From positions 1 to 44,929 of the forward strand of contig OY843729.1 of NCBI GenBank assembly GCA_963693005.1: a stretch of DNA of 44,929 bases. Reading direction: 5' to 3'. The notes below the pieces were generated by a model. That model did no database searches. It worked only from the letters and a program-made list of their open reading frames with translations, and was not told the DNA's origin. The stretch is from Bodonicaedibacter sp963693005. GTDB taxonomy: Bacteria; Pseudomonadota; Alphaproteobacteria; UBA6184. Of this stretch, positions 1-8,486 are shown piece by piece; position 1 is the stretch's first letter, and every line of letters starts with the position of its first letter. Both the position numbers and the translations under genes were made by a program.

Positions 1-1458
1 AAACACTATCGCACAACACTTAAGAATTCACTTCTAGCAACTGCTCTGGGCACTTGCGGTTCATTGCCTGTGACTACAGCTGCAGCCGCTGAAGATTTTG
101 CTACACCTAACCGTGCCGCTTCAACATTAACTGCTCAAACTGTTAAACAAAGGCCAGGTCAAAAACTTTCTATGAAGATTTCAGAGACTTTAACGATGGA
201 AAAGTTTTCTCAAGTTCTCAGTGATGACGAAATGCGCTCAATAGATATTAATTGGGAGGCTCTATCCAACCCACGACTTCCATTCGATCACCCTGATATA
301 CGAAGCAGTTTAGTAAGGCTAAAACGTGTTTTGACTCGATTACTTCCTTCTAAGGCTACAAACGCAAAATTTATGGAGGTTTGGACGCAATTCTCTGTTA
401 TTGATGCATCTATCTCAAGCGTACACTGGGATCGAGTAAAAGAACTTACACCTCAATTTTTCCAGTCTGTATCATGTGAGGTTATCGATTTGGCTCCTAA
501 ATACGATGGCGTCCAATTTGGGGCTAAAGCAACAGTAAAACTACCCAATGGCCAAACTGTAAAATATCACATTAAAACACACTCGGGAGGACTCACTTCA
601 GGCAAGAGCTCTGCAGCTAAGCTAGTTAATCCATCGGAGTTATTAGTCTATAAGGTATTAGAAATTTTAGGTATTGGTCCTCAGAGTCATTTTTTTGGTC
701 GTGATGGACACAACCTCTATATTGCTACTCTCGATGCAGGGATGCAATCAAGTGCAGATGGAAAGACGCTAACGCAAGTGCCGTTTAAAGAATACGAGTA
801 TTTTAAAAACGATCAGCAAGACCCATCCGTCCAAGCACAGCTCTGGGGGGATCTTTCTCAGCTGCCTACAGATGTTGACTTCTCAGAGGTACAGCATCAA
901 CAAGCTGAAGTACTAGTGAATGCAGTGGGAGGGATAGCAAGAAACTTCGTTCATGAAGTTGCTAAATTGGATGTAATTGCACGCTTGATGGGGCTAACAG
1001 ATTTTCAAACAAACCCCGGTAACTATGGGTTTGTTCCAGGACCTGATGGAAGACTGCACGCAAAAGCTATCGACTTTAGATTACAAGAAAAGAAGGTAGA
1101 GCTGTTTGCGCACGATGATAGAGAGTTCAAATCATTTCTTAATGGTAATGGATATTTTGATTACAGCAGCACGGGTAAAGCAATGTATTACGCGCTTCGC
1201 AAGCGTCAACAACACCTGCGAGTTCAAGAGGCTCAAACAATCATGGAAAGAGAACTCAAAGAGTTTGAAACTGTTTTGGACAGAGCGTCTAGGCTCGTGT
1301 CAGAGACCTTATCCAATCAAGTTCATATGACCACAGATGATCAAACTAGTCGGCAAAGAGAGCTCGCTCAATACGCTGAGAGTATAAAATCGAACTTTAA
1401 ACTCTTCAGAGATCAACTAAGGCAATGGCGACCTTCTGCTGAAGAAGGAGGTAAGTAA
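1..1458 (+). CDS. Secreted kinase-like protein A (5' end continues across the origin)
   Basis: The reading frame is open from base 1 (K-H-Y-R-T-T-L-K-N-S). If the molecule is circular it starts at ATG 44924-44926, giving M-H-K-H-Y. The N-terminus is a typical signal peptide (basic start, then LLATALGTCGSLPVTTAAAA). The C-terminal two thirds match genes B and C here and carry a kinase-fold-like motif series: beta-strand Lys in YHIKTHSGG, Glu in NPSELLVYK, a catalytic-loop-like LTDFQTNPGNYGF, and AIDF as metal-binding Asp. The residues before the KTHSGG motif differ strongly from gene B, whereas the part after NPSELL is almost identical. It converges on gene B with an ATPase between. No established family name is recognised; the kinase-like fold is an inference from motif order, and the substrate is unknown. 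Export points to action outside the cytoplasm. Confidence 0.7.
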   Translation, partial: KHYRTTLKNSLLATALGTCGSLPVTTAAAAEDFATPNRAASTLTAQTVKQRPGQKLSMKISETLTMEKFSQVLSDDEMRSIDINWEALSNPRLPFDHPDIRSSLVRLKRVLTRLLPSKATNAKFMEVWTQFSVIDASISSVHWDRVKELTPQFFQSVSCEVIDLAPKYDGVQFGAKATVKLPNGQTVKYHIKTHSGGLTSGKSSAAKLVNPSELLVYKVLEILGIGPQSHFFGRDGHNLYIATLDAGMQSSADGKTLTQVPFKEYEYFKNDQQDPSVQAQLWGDLSQLPTDVDFSEVQHQQAEVLVNAVGGIARNFVHEVAKLDVIARLMGLTDFQTNPGNYGFVPGPDGRLHAKAIDFRLQEKKVELFAHDDREFKSFLNGNGYFDYSSTGKAMYYALRKRQQHLRVQEAQTIMERELKEFETVLDRASRLVSETLSNQVHMTTDDQTSRQRELAQYAESIKSNFKLFRDQLRQWRPSAEEGGK

Positions 1459-1528
1459 CTTTATTGGGAACTGTTACAAAAATAAAGAGCTTATACATAG
1501 CAGATGATTCTTAGCATGCTTAAAAGGG
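1..1528. repeat. Imperfect inverted repeat, outer arm (gene A side)
   Basis: Gene A and about 70 bp after its stop match, in inverted orientation, gene B and its downstream flank at 3138-4691. The similarity continues past the stop codons (TAAGTAACTTTATTGGGAAC, then a shared stretch with AGAGCTTATACATAGCAGAT). It directly continues the 4.6-kb perfect repeat ending at 44929, so on a circle each total arm is about 6.1 kb around a 1.6-kb centre. Confidence 0.75.
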
Positions 1529-1629
1529 TATGTTTGCGTGTCCGTAAAGGATCCTTTTCGGACACTCATAATATTCTGTAACTAAACAAAAACACTTCGG
1601 AACAAATTCATTCTATTTTTAACATATAC

Positions 1630-1641
1630 GGAGTATACTCC
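1630..1641. promoter_or_regulatory. 12-bp perfect palindrome GGAGTATACTCC upstream of ATPase gene
   Basis: GGAGTATACTCC is its own reverse complement and contains a possible -10 hexamer TATACT, 16 bp before the ATG at 1657. The same 12-mer occurs at 21714-21725 upstream of the serine resolvase. A site overlapping a promoter in two places suggests a shared operator, but no regulator has been identified. Confidence 0.4.
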
Positions 1642-1656
1642 ATATATGTTATATGC

Positions 1657-2862
1657 ATGTGGGGTGTTATCGTGAATACAAATTCTTATTTTCAACGTAT
1701 TTTGGCGTTAGACTTACCTAAGCGACAGTCTGCATTTTTATGGGGAGCTCGCAAAACAGGAAAATCTACTTTCCTGAAACATAAATTTCCTGATGCCTAT
1801 TATATTGACTTACTGAAGTCAGATGTATTTTTAAAGTATTTAAATGAACCCTCAAGACTAAGAGAAGAACTTCTCGCTCAGTACCCAAAGAATGTCTCTA
1901 ACATCGTTATTATTGATGAAGTTCAAAAAGTTCCAGAACTTTTAGATGAGATACATTGCTTAATCGAAAATACTCAATTGCAGTTTATCCTTTGTGGATC
2001 AAGCGCAAGGAAGTTGCGGCAAAAAGGGGTAAACCTTCTTGGAGGTCGCGCGTGGCGATTTCATTTCTTTCCTCTGGTATATGAAGAACTCAGTAAAAAT
2101 AATAGCTTTGATTTATTGAGGGTGTTGAATAGGGGGTGTATACCCTCACACTACACATCAACCAATATAAACAAGTCGATACAATCATATGTACAAGATT
2201 ATTTGATAGAAGAAATAAAAGATGAGGGTGTAGTTAGGAATCTTCGTAATTTCTCAAAGTTTTTAGAGAGCGCAAGCTTTTCTAATGGCGAACAAATTAA
2301 CTACAGTAATATAGCGCGAGACAGCGGGATTGATAGCAAAACGGTCAAAGAATATTTTGCTATTCTAGAAGACACGCTCATTGGCAGCCATATATACCCC
2401 TTCTCATATAAATCCAAAAGAGTCGTTCTTTCTCATACTCCTAAGTTTTATTTTTTTGATTTGAGTGTTGTTAATTATTTTCAAAACCGAGAACTTAAAA
2501 GTTTATCCGGAGTTGAGGCAGGCCACAATCTTGAAACTTACTTGTATCACGAAATCAAAGCTTACTTAACTTATAACGAGAAAAAAAAAGAAATCTCCTA
2601 CTGGAGAACAAGCACAGGCCAGGAAGTTGATTTCATTATTGGAAAAGCAAAGTTTGCAATTGAGGTAAAAATTTCTAATAGAGTACGACACTCTGACACT
2701 AAAGGACTATATAAATTCCTAGAGGATTACCCTGAGACACAGGCCATACTCGTTTGTGGTGAGTCAAAAGCCAGAATTATAGAAAATGAAAAAGGTCAAA
2801 AAATAACCGTTCTTCCCATAGAAGAGTTTTTAAAAAAGCTTTGGGGTCATTACTTATTATAG
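1657..2862 (+). CDS. AAA+ ATPase with DUF4143-type C-terminal domain
   Basis: A 401-residue protein of the AAA_14/DUF4143 family. The Walker A motif is GARKTGKST at residues 30-38, Walker B is IVIIDEVQ at about 83-90, and a sensor-like CGSSARKL follows. The C-terminal half contains YWRTSTGQEVDFII and FAIEVK, resembling the degenerate PD-(D/E)XK region of this family. Length fits the family (about 380-450). Function in the family is poorly known; it is common in genomes rich in mobile elements and in some defence or toxin-like contexts. The gene lies in the centre of the plasmid's large palindrome, with an IS200 remnant at its 3' end. No Shine-Dalgarno is obvious before ATG 1657; GTG at 1672 is an alternative start. 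Confidence 0.85.
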   Translation: MWGVIVNTNSYFQRILALDLPKRQSAFLWGARKTGKSTFLKHKFPDAYYIDLLKSDVFLKYLNEPSRLREELLAQYPKNVSNIVIIDEVQKVPELLDEIHCLIENTQLQFILCGSSARKLRQKGVNLLGGRAWRFHFFPLVYEELSKNNSFDLLRVLNRGCIPSHYTSTNINKSIQSYVQDYLIEEIKDEGVVRNLRNFSKFLESASFSNGEQINYSNIARDSGIDSKTVKEYFAILEDTLIGSHIYPFSYKSKRVVLSHTPKFYFFDLSVVNYFQNRELKSLSGVEAGHNLETYLYHEIKAYLTYNEKKKEISYWRTSTGQEVDFIIGKAKFAIEVKISNRVRHSDTKGLYKFLEDYPETQAILVCGESKARIIENEKGQKITVLPIEEFLKKLWGHYLL

Positions 2863-3158
2863 CCGTTCTTATAGAAATGTGAGGAGCACATATTAGAGTA
2901 GTGAACACTCCACGGGGCAAGCCCCGTGGTATCTAAGTCACCATAAAAGTCGAGGACAAGGTGAGCTGGCCCTTTGTCTTCCTGTCCCTGAAGTTCAATA
3001 TATTTTTTGATCACGAACTCATCAATGCCTATAGGTGAAACAAAGTATCCATCCGACAAGACCCCCTTCTTCCCCCAATACGCTTTCCTTAAATATTCAA
3101 ACTTCTTTTTTAGACACCCCCCCTTACTTCTAAACCTTTTAAGCGTGGTAAGAATCAT
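2850..3158 (-). pseudogene. IS200/IS605-type Y1 transposase, C-terminal fragment
   Basis: The translation includes LRKAYWGKKGVLSDGYFVSP, then IGIDEFVIKKYIELQGQED, which matches the end of the IS200/IS605 TnpA fold; the Tyr in IKKYIE is the expected nucleophile. The N-terminal half with the HUH motif is missing, so it cannot be active. The apparent start (MILTTLKRF) lies in the flank of kinase-like gene B, so the frame is a chance fusion. Its 3' end overlaps a hairpin typical of IS200 right ends (2910-2929). Other pieces of the same kind of element are at 25633-25800 and 34811-34907. Confidence 0.75.
2900..2929. repeat. IS200-type right-end hairpin, copy 1
   Basis: AGTGAACACT is followed by the 20-bp hairpin CCACGGGGCAAGCCCCGTGG. 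The same unit, inverted, recurs at 24642-24671 and 34878-34907, each next to IS200-like or kinase-like gene debris. The structure fits the subterminal hairpin recognised by single-strand transposases. Confidence 0.6.
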
Positions 3159-4691
3159 CTGCTATGTATAAGCTCTTTATTTTGAACAGTTCCCAATAAA
3201 GTTACTTACCTTCTTCTTCAGAAGAAGGTCGCCATTGCCTTAGTTGATCTCTGAAGAGTCTAAAGTTCGATTTTATAATCTCTGCGTATTGATTAAGCTC
3301 TATTTTCCGGCTAGTTTGATCATCTTGCGTCATGGGGATTTGAGTGGATAAGGTCTCTAACACGTACGCAGCGGCTCTATCTACAACACTCTCAAACAGT
3401 TCCAACTCTCCATCCATGACTGTTCTTGTCTCTTGAACGCGCAGGTGTTGCTGACGTTTGCGAAGAGCATAGTACATCGCTTTACCCGTGCTGCTATAAT
3501 CAAAATATCCATTTCCATTAAGAAATCCTTTGAAGAAATGTTCACCAAATCGAATTTCGTTCGGGTCTGTACTATTAAGTCTAAAGTCGATAGCTTTTGC
3601 TTTTAGTCTTCCGTCGGATCCCGGAATAAATCCATAGTTACCAGGATTTGTCTGAAAGTCCGTGAGTCGCATGATTCGGGCAATCACGTCCAATTTAGCA
3701 ACTTCGTGAACAAAATTTCTTGCTATTCCTCCCTCTGCATTCACGAGTACTTCAGCTTGTTGATGCTGTACCTCTGAGAAATCAACATCTGTAGGTAGCT
3801 GAGAAAGATCCCCCCAGAGTTGAGCTTGAACAGATGGGTCTTGCTGATCGTTTTTAAAATACTCGTATTCTTTAAACGGTACTTGCGTTAGCGTCTTCCC
3901 ATCTGCACTTGGTTGCATCCCTGCATCAAGAGTAGCAATATAAAGGTTGTGTCCATCACGGCCAAAGAAGTGGCTCTGAGGGCCAATGCCTAAACCTTCT
4001 AACACCTTATAGACTAATAACTCAGATGGATTAACGAGCTTAGCTGCAGAGCTATGACCGGACCTAAGTCCACCAGAGTGAGTCTTAACGAAATACGTAA
4101 GTATTTGTTGATTAGGAAGCGTTACCTCTGCAACGCGCCCCAATTGATCCCCTCCCCGTTTCCACGAGGTTGCTACCTTGCAACCTTTAAATACAGACTC
4201 AAAATATTCACGAGTACTTTCTTCTATCCGCGTCAAGGGGACTTGTTTGGTCTGCCTATCCAGTTTAAATAAGTCCGCCTGTAAGGCTTGTAGTTCATCG
4301 AATTGCCCCTGACACTGGTCTACTACTTTCAAAAGTTTAGGCAATATATTCCGTTTTTGAGCATCATTGTAAGGAATGTTTACGTTAAATATAGCATCCC
4401 ACTGCGTTGCCATCTCAGCTTCATCCTTTTCTCCGAAGTATGTTGTAGCAAAGCTGAGAAAATCATCTCCAAGTACCCCACGCAAACGTTGATAACTTAA
4501 CACCTCAGCTTGTTTGAGAGATACCTTTTGCCCTTCAGTCATCGCAAGTACCTGAACTCTTTCTTCCATCTCTGCATTCCGGTTGGGTGTAGCAAAATCT
4601 TCTGCGTCTGTAGCTGTAGTTACGGTAACGCAAGCGCATATAGCCGTTGCTAGAAGTGAATTCTTAAGTGTTGTGCGATAGTGTTTCATGA
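3138..4691. repeat. Imperfect inverted repeat, outer arm (gene B side)
   Basis: Inverted counterpart of 1-1528. The 3' two thirds of genes A and B and their downstream flanks are nearly identical; the segments coding residues before about 170 are divergent. Confidence 0.75.
3202..4689 (-). CDS. Secreted kinase-like protein B
   Basis: A 495-residue protein starting at ATG 4687-4689 (MKHYRTTLKNSLLATAICAC), chosen because GGGGAG lies about 8 bp upstream and because genes A and C begin the same way; the frame stays open to 4740. A signal peptide is followed by a variable region and then the conserved part: YFVKTHSGG (Lys), NPSELLVYK (Glu), LTDFQTNPGNYGF and AIDFRL. This order and the spacing between the last two motifs resemble the protein-kinase-like superfamily (Asp, Asn and Asp, as in HipA-type kinases). 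The variable N-terminal third is unlike that of A or C, which suggests interchangeable targeting domains on a common catalytic part. The gene converges on A. The kinase fold is inferred, not proven. Confidence 0.75.
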   Translation of the reverse strand: MKHYRTTLKNSLLATAICACVTVTTATDAEDFATPNRNAEMEERVQVLAMTEGQKVSLKQAEVLSYQRLRGVLGDDFLSFATTYFGEKDEAEMATQWDAIFNVNIPYNDAQKRNILPKLLKVVDQCQGQFDELQALQADLFKLDRQTKQVPLTRIEESTREYFESVFKGCKVATSWKRGGDQLGRVAEVTLPNQQILTYFVKTHSGGLRSGHSSAAKLVNPSELLVYKVLEGLGIGPQSHFFGRDGHNLYIATLDAGMQPSADGKTLTQVPFKEYEYFKNDQQDPSVQAQLWGDLSQLPTDVDFSEVQHQQAEVLVNAEGGIARNFVHEVAKLDVIARIMRLTDFQTNPGNYGFIPGSDGRLKAKAIDFRLNSTDPNEIRFGEHFFKGFLNGNGYFDYSSTGKAMYYALRKRQQHLRVQETRTVMDGELELFESVVDRAAAYVLETLSTQIPMTQDDQTSRKIELNQYAEIIKSNFRLFRDQLRQWRPSSEEEGK

Positions 4692-5013
4692 ATGCATCTC
4701 CCCATATAGTGTTTTTAATGAGTGTTTGTTGAACTCTCAATATAGGATATGAACCCTATGCGTTAGTTATAAGTCAAGTTACGGCAAGTTTCAAGTCTGT
4801 GTGAGGCAAGCTTAAACACTCGGAACTAGGGATGACCCCTCGACCCAAGCATTATAGTATAGTTGGCTTATTTTTCTTACTTGTAGTTCGCAATACATCT
4901 TCTAGAAGTATACCGAATATAACACTAAATGTAGCTATATGGGTAAACCTGCGACCAACTCATATCGCACTCTTGCTCAGATCTTCTTAAGTAACTACAT
5001 CTCCTGTTTTAAT
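4690..5013. other. Intergenic region upstream of kinase-like gene B
   Basis: No gene is seen. It holds the leader and presumed promoter of gene B and the 3' flank of the umuD-like gene, and it is repeated inverted at 44608-44929 before gene A, so both genes should have the same control. On the minus strand TTGACT (4775-4780) could be a -35 box, but the matching -10 is weak. Confidence 0.5.
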
Positions 5014-5388
5014 CTAGGGTTTATGAATCACATAGGTTACGACACCCCAGATATGGAAGCTCATCTCCTCTGTTATGGTGATCTTTGTGTATTTGGGGTC
5101 TATAGATCTATCTACGACTAATAGGTCATCCGGATGAATACCCGCTCCTATCATAGAGTCTCCAGATATTCTTACAAAGAAGGTAGCAGGTGGATTTTTG
5201 ATTAAATGCTCGTTTAAGTCGAGCTTTCCCTCCATAAAGTCGGTGGCGGGACTCGGAAAACCAGCAGGAACCTTCTTACCATATAAATTTAATGCTATTT
5301 GAGAAAGAACTTCAGTGGGTTTCAATATGGTGACATCATTGAATCCTTGCTTTAGGGATGTATTGCTTGTGGATTCATCTTTTTTCAT
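5014..5388 (-). CDS. umuD: UmuD-like S24 protein lacking the catalytic lysine segment
   Basis: A 124-residue protein closely matching UmuD: the cleavage site PAGFPSPATDF (Ala42-Gly43), LDLNEHLIKNPPATFFVRI and the nucleophile motif SGDSM (Ser78). After DRSIDPK (residue 99) it jumps to ITEEMSFHIWGVVTYVIHKP, the normal end of UmuD. About 45-50 residues that normally carry the general-base Lys are missing in frame. It should be unable to cleave itself, though it might still dimerise or be cleaved by another S24 peptidase. The usual downstream umuC is absent; only fragments exist (5443-5751, 26558-26728). A second identical copy is at 44233-44607. Confidence 0.85.
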   Translation of the reverse strand: MKKDESTSNTSLKQGFNDVTILKPTEVLSQIALNLYGKKVPAGFPSPATDFMEGKLDLNEHLIKNPPATFFVRISGDSMIGAGIHPDDLLVVDRSIDPKYTKITITEEMSFHIWGVVTYVIHKP

Positions 5389-5442
5389 AACTCAACTTTC
5401 TATTCATGTGGGTTTTTCTGATAATGATTTGAGCTTATCAAA

Positions 5443-5751
5443 TCACACCTTTGGAAGCTCTGACCATTTAGTGGTGAACCCTGGAGAGGTGTGGTTGCGA
5501 CTCCCCTTCCATCTCTTTGTTTTGTGTGGCACTGTTCCTACACTGACTGTATGTCGACCATACCTTTGATTAAGCTTATCGAGTGCAGCCATGAGGGTCT
5601 CTGAAACTCCCCGTCCCTGCTCAGACGGCAATTTGGGCTGAGCAACTTGATTATCTAAAGTGAGTTGAGTAACATCTCCATGCGATGTTAAATCACCCAG
5701 CAAGATCCCACTTTTCTTATAGCCGACTCCTGCCTTATATATTCGTTCTAA
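5443..5751 (-). pseudogene. UmuC C-terminal remnant (DUF4113 region)
   Basis: The open frame reads IYKAGVGYKKSGILLGDL, then LMAALDKLNQRYGRHTVSVG and SPGFTTKWSELPKV, which matches the last about 100 residues of UmuC (YKKAGV and D-x-x-N-x-R-x-G). The polymerase domain is missing. It begins immediately after the stop of the Rpn-type gene and lies upstream of umuD, the reverse of normal umuDC order, so a rearrangement placed it here. A short translated product from TTG 5703 (86 residues) is possible but unlikely to be functional. Confidence 0.8.
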
Positions 5752-5753
5752 GA

Positions 5754-6551
5754 CTATTTTAATCCCTCAGATTTGCCTGCTTTGAGTCCTTCCGTCTTCC
5801 CTGCGGCGTTACCTTTATCGAACTTGTATTCGATAGCGGCAATATTGTCACGGAGTCGCTTGATTTCTTTATCATAGGCCATCAGGTCGGGTTCTGACCA
5901 ATGGAAGCGGTTCAATTGATCATAAGCCTTCTGGATCACCCTGTCTCTTCCGATCAGTTTCTCCAAGTCCTCTTCCGTGGTCTCATCGGCGTACTTAAAG
6001 TAATAACACCACTTCTCTAAGATCCCTTCAAGGTCTTCAACGCGGTCCTTCTTAAACTTCGGTAATTCGATAAAGGTAAAAGAGAAGTCTTTGAGGTCAT
6101 GTTCATAGCTATGCTTATCTAAGATCACATGATCAGACTTATAGGCGTCCTTATCCTTAAATAGGATACAGTCCACAATGGCTATAAAGATCACTTCCCT
6201 TAAGTGATGATATGTACTGTCTTTCCCTTTGTTCAGTTGTCGGGAATAGGCTTTAGCCGCATAGTACTGCGCTCGCTTCTCAAAGCCCTTGGTCGGGGCA
6301 ACCTGCATTTCTACAATAATCTGAGCACCATTTTTCGCCTTACACAGAATATCGATGATACTCTGTTTTTTAGAGGAAATCTCTGGGTCTTGAATCGGAG
6401 ATAGAAACTCCACGTCTTCGATGACGTCAGATCCTTGATAGCCCAACACATCATTGATAAAATGAATCACAATGTCCTTATGTTCTTCAGAACCAAAGAC
6501 CTTTCTGAAGGCAACATCATTCTTGGGATCTAAAAACTTACTTAATGGCAT
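5754..6551 (-). CDS. Rpn-family PD-(D/E)XK nuclease / putative transposase
   Basis: A 265-residue protein of the recombination-promoting nuclease (RpnA/PDDEXK_2) family. The start MPLSKFLDPKNDVAFRKVFG is typical. The catalytic signature is Asp67 (SIIDILCKAKNG) followed by VEMQ (Glu81, Gln83). The C-terminus ends in short Gly-Lys-rich repeats (AAGKTEGLKAGKSEGLK), common in the family. Rpn proteins are DNA endonucleases that promote RecA-independent recombination, which suits a plasmid this rearranged. ATG 6549-6551 has only a weak Shine-Dalgarno. An identical copy is at 43070-43867. Confidence 0.88.
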   Translation of the reverse strand: MPLSKFLDPKNDVAFRKVFGSEEHKDIVIHFINDVLGYQGSDVIEDVEFLSPIQDPEISSKKQSIIDILCKAKNGAQIIVEMQVAPTKGFEKRAQYYAAKAYSRQLNKGKDSTYHHLREVIFIAIVDCILFKDKDAYKSDHVILDKHSYEHDLKDFSFTFIELPKFKKDRVEDLEGILEKWCYYFKYADETTEEDLEKLIGRDRVIQKAYDQLNRFHWSEPDLMAYDKEIKRLRDNIAAIEYKFDKGNAAGKTEGLKAGKSEGLK

Positions 6552-6609
6552 CGGTATTGATCTCTCTCATCATAGACAATATTTGGCATAAGTATATCAC
6601 ACTTTTAGA

Positions 6610-6819
6610 TTATTGACGGAGTAGTTCTTTAAAGGCACGATGTCGATAATACGTTGCTTTCACACATCGTAACGGCGGATTGTTCGCAGATAAGATTAAT
6701 TGATACTCAGAACCTAACTGTAATACTTCATCCACAGTAATGAGGGGCCTACGCTGTTGATGCGTTGACACCGACTGTGAGGTTTGATGGGCATCTGTTT
6801 GGTTAAGACGGCATAGCAT
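6610..6819 (-). pseudogene. VirD4/TraG-type coupling protein, C-terminal remnant
   Basis: The 69-codon frame contains RRPLITVDEVLQLGSEYQLI, then NNPPLRCVKATYYRHRAF, which matches the tail of Ti-type VirD4/TraG coupling proteins (P-L-x-T-x-D-E-V-x-x-L and PP-x-R-x-x-K-x-x-YY). No ATPase domain is present. It shares the divergent intergenic region with kinase-like gene C. The intact TraD-like gene at 13795 belongs to a different subfamily, so this is debris from a second transfer system. Duplicated at 42802-43011. Confidence 0.65.
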
Positions 6820-6929
6820 TAGACTTGAAACTTGACATTCTTTGCCTTATAAGTAGCTCATAGGGTTTAGATCTTATGTTTAGAATTCAACACACACTGG
6901 TTTAAGATACTATCTGGGGAGATGCATTT

Positions 6930-8381
6930 ATGAAACACTATCCTACTACACTCAAGAATTCACTTCTGGCAACAGCTCTGGGAGTTTGCGTCACCATGCC
7001 TGCGACTACCGCGGCCGACTTAGAACAAGATCCTGCTACACCTACCCGTAATGCTTCAGCATTAGCAGTTCATGCTGCAGAACAAACACCAGGCGCACGT
7101 GTTAATGTAATAATTCAGAGCGATCTAACTAAAGAAAAGTTGCTTGATGTTATCGGGGTACAGGCCGCTCAAGATCTTGGATTGAATCTCGATATCTTAG
7201 CAGATCTCTCTATACCTTTTGATGACCAAAGAAAGAAATCTTTGTTGCTTAGGATAAAGAACCACTTAGATGGTCGATTCAGAAAAGGTCTAAATACTCC
7301 TAACTTAAATGCCTTACGTGGTAAACTGAATGATGTTTTGACCTTTTGCAAAGGTGCACACCTTGATCGAATAGAAGAACTGTTTCCAAAATATCTTTTA
7401 ACAGTGCACCATGGTTGCTCGGTAAGCTTTGTAGAAAAGCATGACGGTGTTCAACTTGGAACACAAGCCATTGTCACTTTAGCTAATGGCCAAACTGTGA
7501 AATACTACATTAAAACACACTCTGGAGGGCTCACTTCTGAGAAGAGCTCTGCTCCTTCGCTAGTTAATCCATCGGAGTTATTAGTCTACAAGGTATTAGA
7601 AGGGTTGGGTGTTGGCCCTCAGTGTCATTTCTTTGGCCGTGATGGGAATAACATGTATATTGCTACTCTCGATGCAGGCACTCAGCTTAACTCCGATGGA
7701 ACAGTCACCCAAGTACCGTTTAAGGAATACGCACACTTTAAAGACGATCGCAACTCTGCGGCTCAAGCTCAACTCTGGGGAGATCTTTCTCAACTCCCAG
7801 ACGTAGTCGACTTTTCAGATGCTGAACATCAACAAGCTGAAGAAATCGTGAATACTGAGGGTGGGATAGCAAAGAACTTTGTAAGAGAAGTCGCTAAATT
7901 AGATGTGCTTGCTAGAATTATGCGACTCTCTGACTTCCAGACAAATCCTGGTAACTACGGTTTCGTTCAAGAACCCGACGGCAGACTAAACGCAAAAGCT
8001 ATCGATTTTAGACTTAATAGTACAGACCTAAACGAAATTCGATTTGGTGAGTATTTTTTCAAAGGCTTTCTCGAAGGTAATGGATATTTTGACTACAGTA
8101 GCACGGGCAAAGCGATGTATTATGCACTTCGCAAGCGCCAACCACATCTACGGGTTCATGAGGCTACAACCATCATGGCTGAAGAACTCCGACAGTTTGA
8201 CAGAGTTGTAGATGCAGCCTGTCAACATGTATCAGGTACTCTAATGCAGGTCCCCATGACAACAGATGATCAAAGTAGTCGACAAAGAGAGCTCGATCAA
8301 TACGCTAAGATTATAAAGTCGAACTTTAAACTCTTCAGAGATCAACTTCAGAAATGGCGCCCCGCCACTACTGGTGAATAA
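6930..8381 (+). CDS. Secreted kinase-like protein C
   Basis: A 483-residue protein with signal peptide (MKHYPTTLKNSLLATALGVC, cleavage probably near ATTAAD). ATG 6930 is preceded by GGGGAG. Motifs: Lys195 in YYIKTHSGG, Glu216 in NPSELLVYK, hinge-like YIATLDAG at about 243-250, Asp335 and Asn339/Asn342 in LSDFQTNPGNYGF, and Asp359 in KAIDF. The Asp-to-Asp spacing of 24 is close to that of HipA-like kinases. After this come a conserved FFKGFLEGNGYFDYSSTGKA segment and an Arg-rich C-terminus (SNFKLFRDQLQKWRP). The region before Lys195 differs from A and B. Followed by a hairpin terminator. Identical copy at 41240-42691. Function is unknown; phosphotransfer or AMP transfer to a host or periplasmic target is a hypothesis. 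Confidence 0.78.
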   Translation: MKHYPTTLKNSLLATALGVCVTMPATTAADLEQDPATPTRNASALAVHAAEQTPGARVNVIIQSDLTKEKLLDVIGVQAAQDLGLNLDILADLSIPFDDQRKKSLLLRIKNHLDGRFRKGLNTPNLNALRGKLNDVLTFCKGAHLDRIEELFPKYLLTVHHGCSVSFVEKHDGVQLGTQAIVTLANGQTVKYYIKTHSGGLTSEKSSAPSLVNPSELLVYKVLEGLGVGPQCHFFGRDGNNMYIATLDAGTQLNSDGTVTQVPFKEYAHFKDDRNSAAQAQLWGDLSQLPDVVDFSDAEHQQAEEIVNTEGGIAKNFVREVAKLDVLARIMRLSDFQTNPGNYGFVQEPDGRLNAKAIDFRLNSTDLNEIRFGEYFFKGFLEGNGYFDYSSTGKAMYYALRKRQPHLRVHEATTIMAEELRQFDRVVDAACQHVSGTLMQVPMTTDDQSSRQRELDQYAKIIKSNFKLFRDQLQKWRPATTGE

Positions 8382-8398
8382 TAATACCAGATAACGCT

Positions 8399-8433
8399 AG
8401 CGCCCCTCTCCTCCGAATCAAAGGAGGGGCTTT
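8399..8433 (+). terminator. Rho-independent-like terminator after kinase-like gene C
   Basis: A G+C-rich hairpin (TCCTCC, loop GAATCAAA, GGAGGGG) is followed by CTTTC, 20-50 bp after the stop of gene C. The T tract is short, so termination strength is uncertain. Confidence 0.6.
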
Positions 8434-8486
8434 CAACTATCCAGAAAGAATAGGGTGTAGTTTGCTAGAAGCTTCAGCAAAGCAAG

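Noticed and set aside
5315..5569. 84-codon frame across the umuD/umuC remnant gap
   Set aside because: Runs antisense through two recognisable sequences; no independent support.
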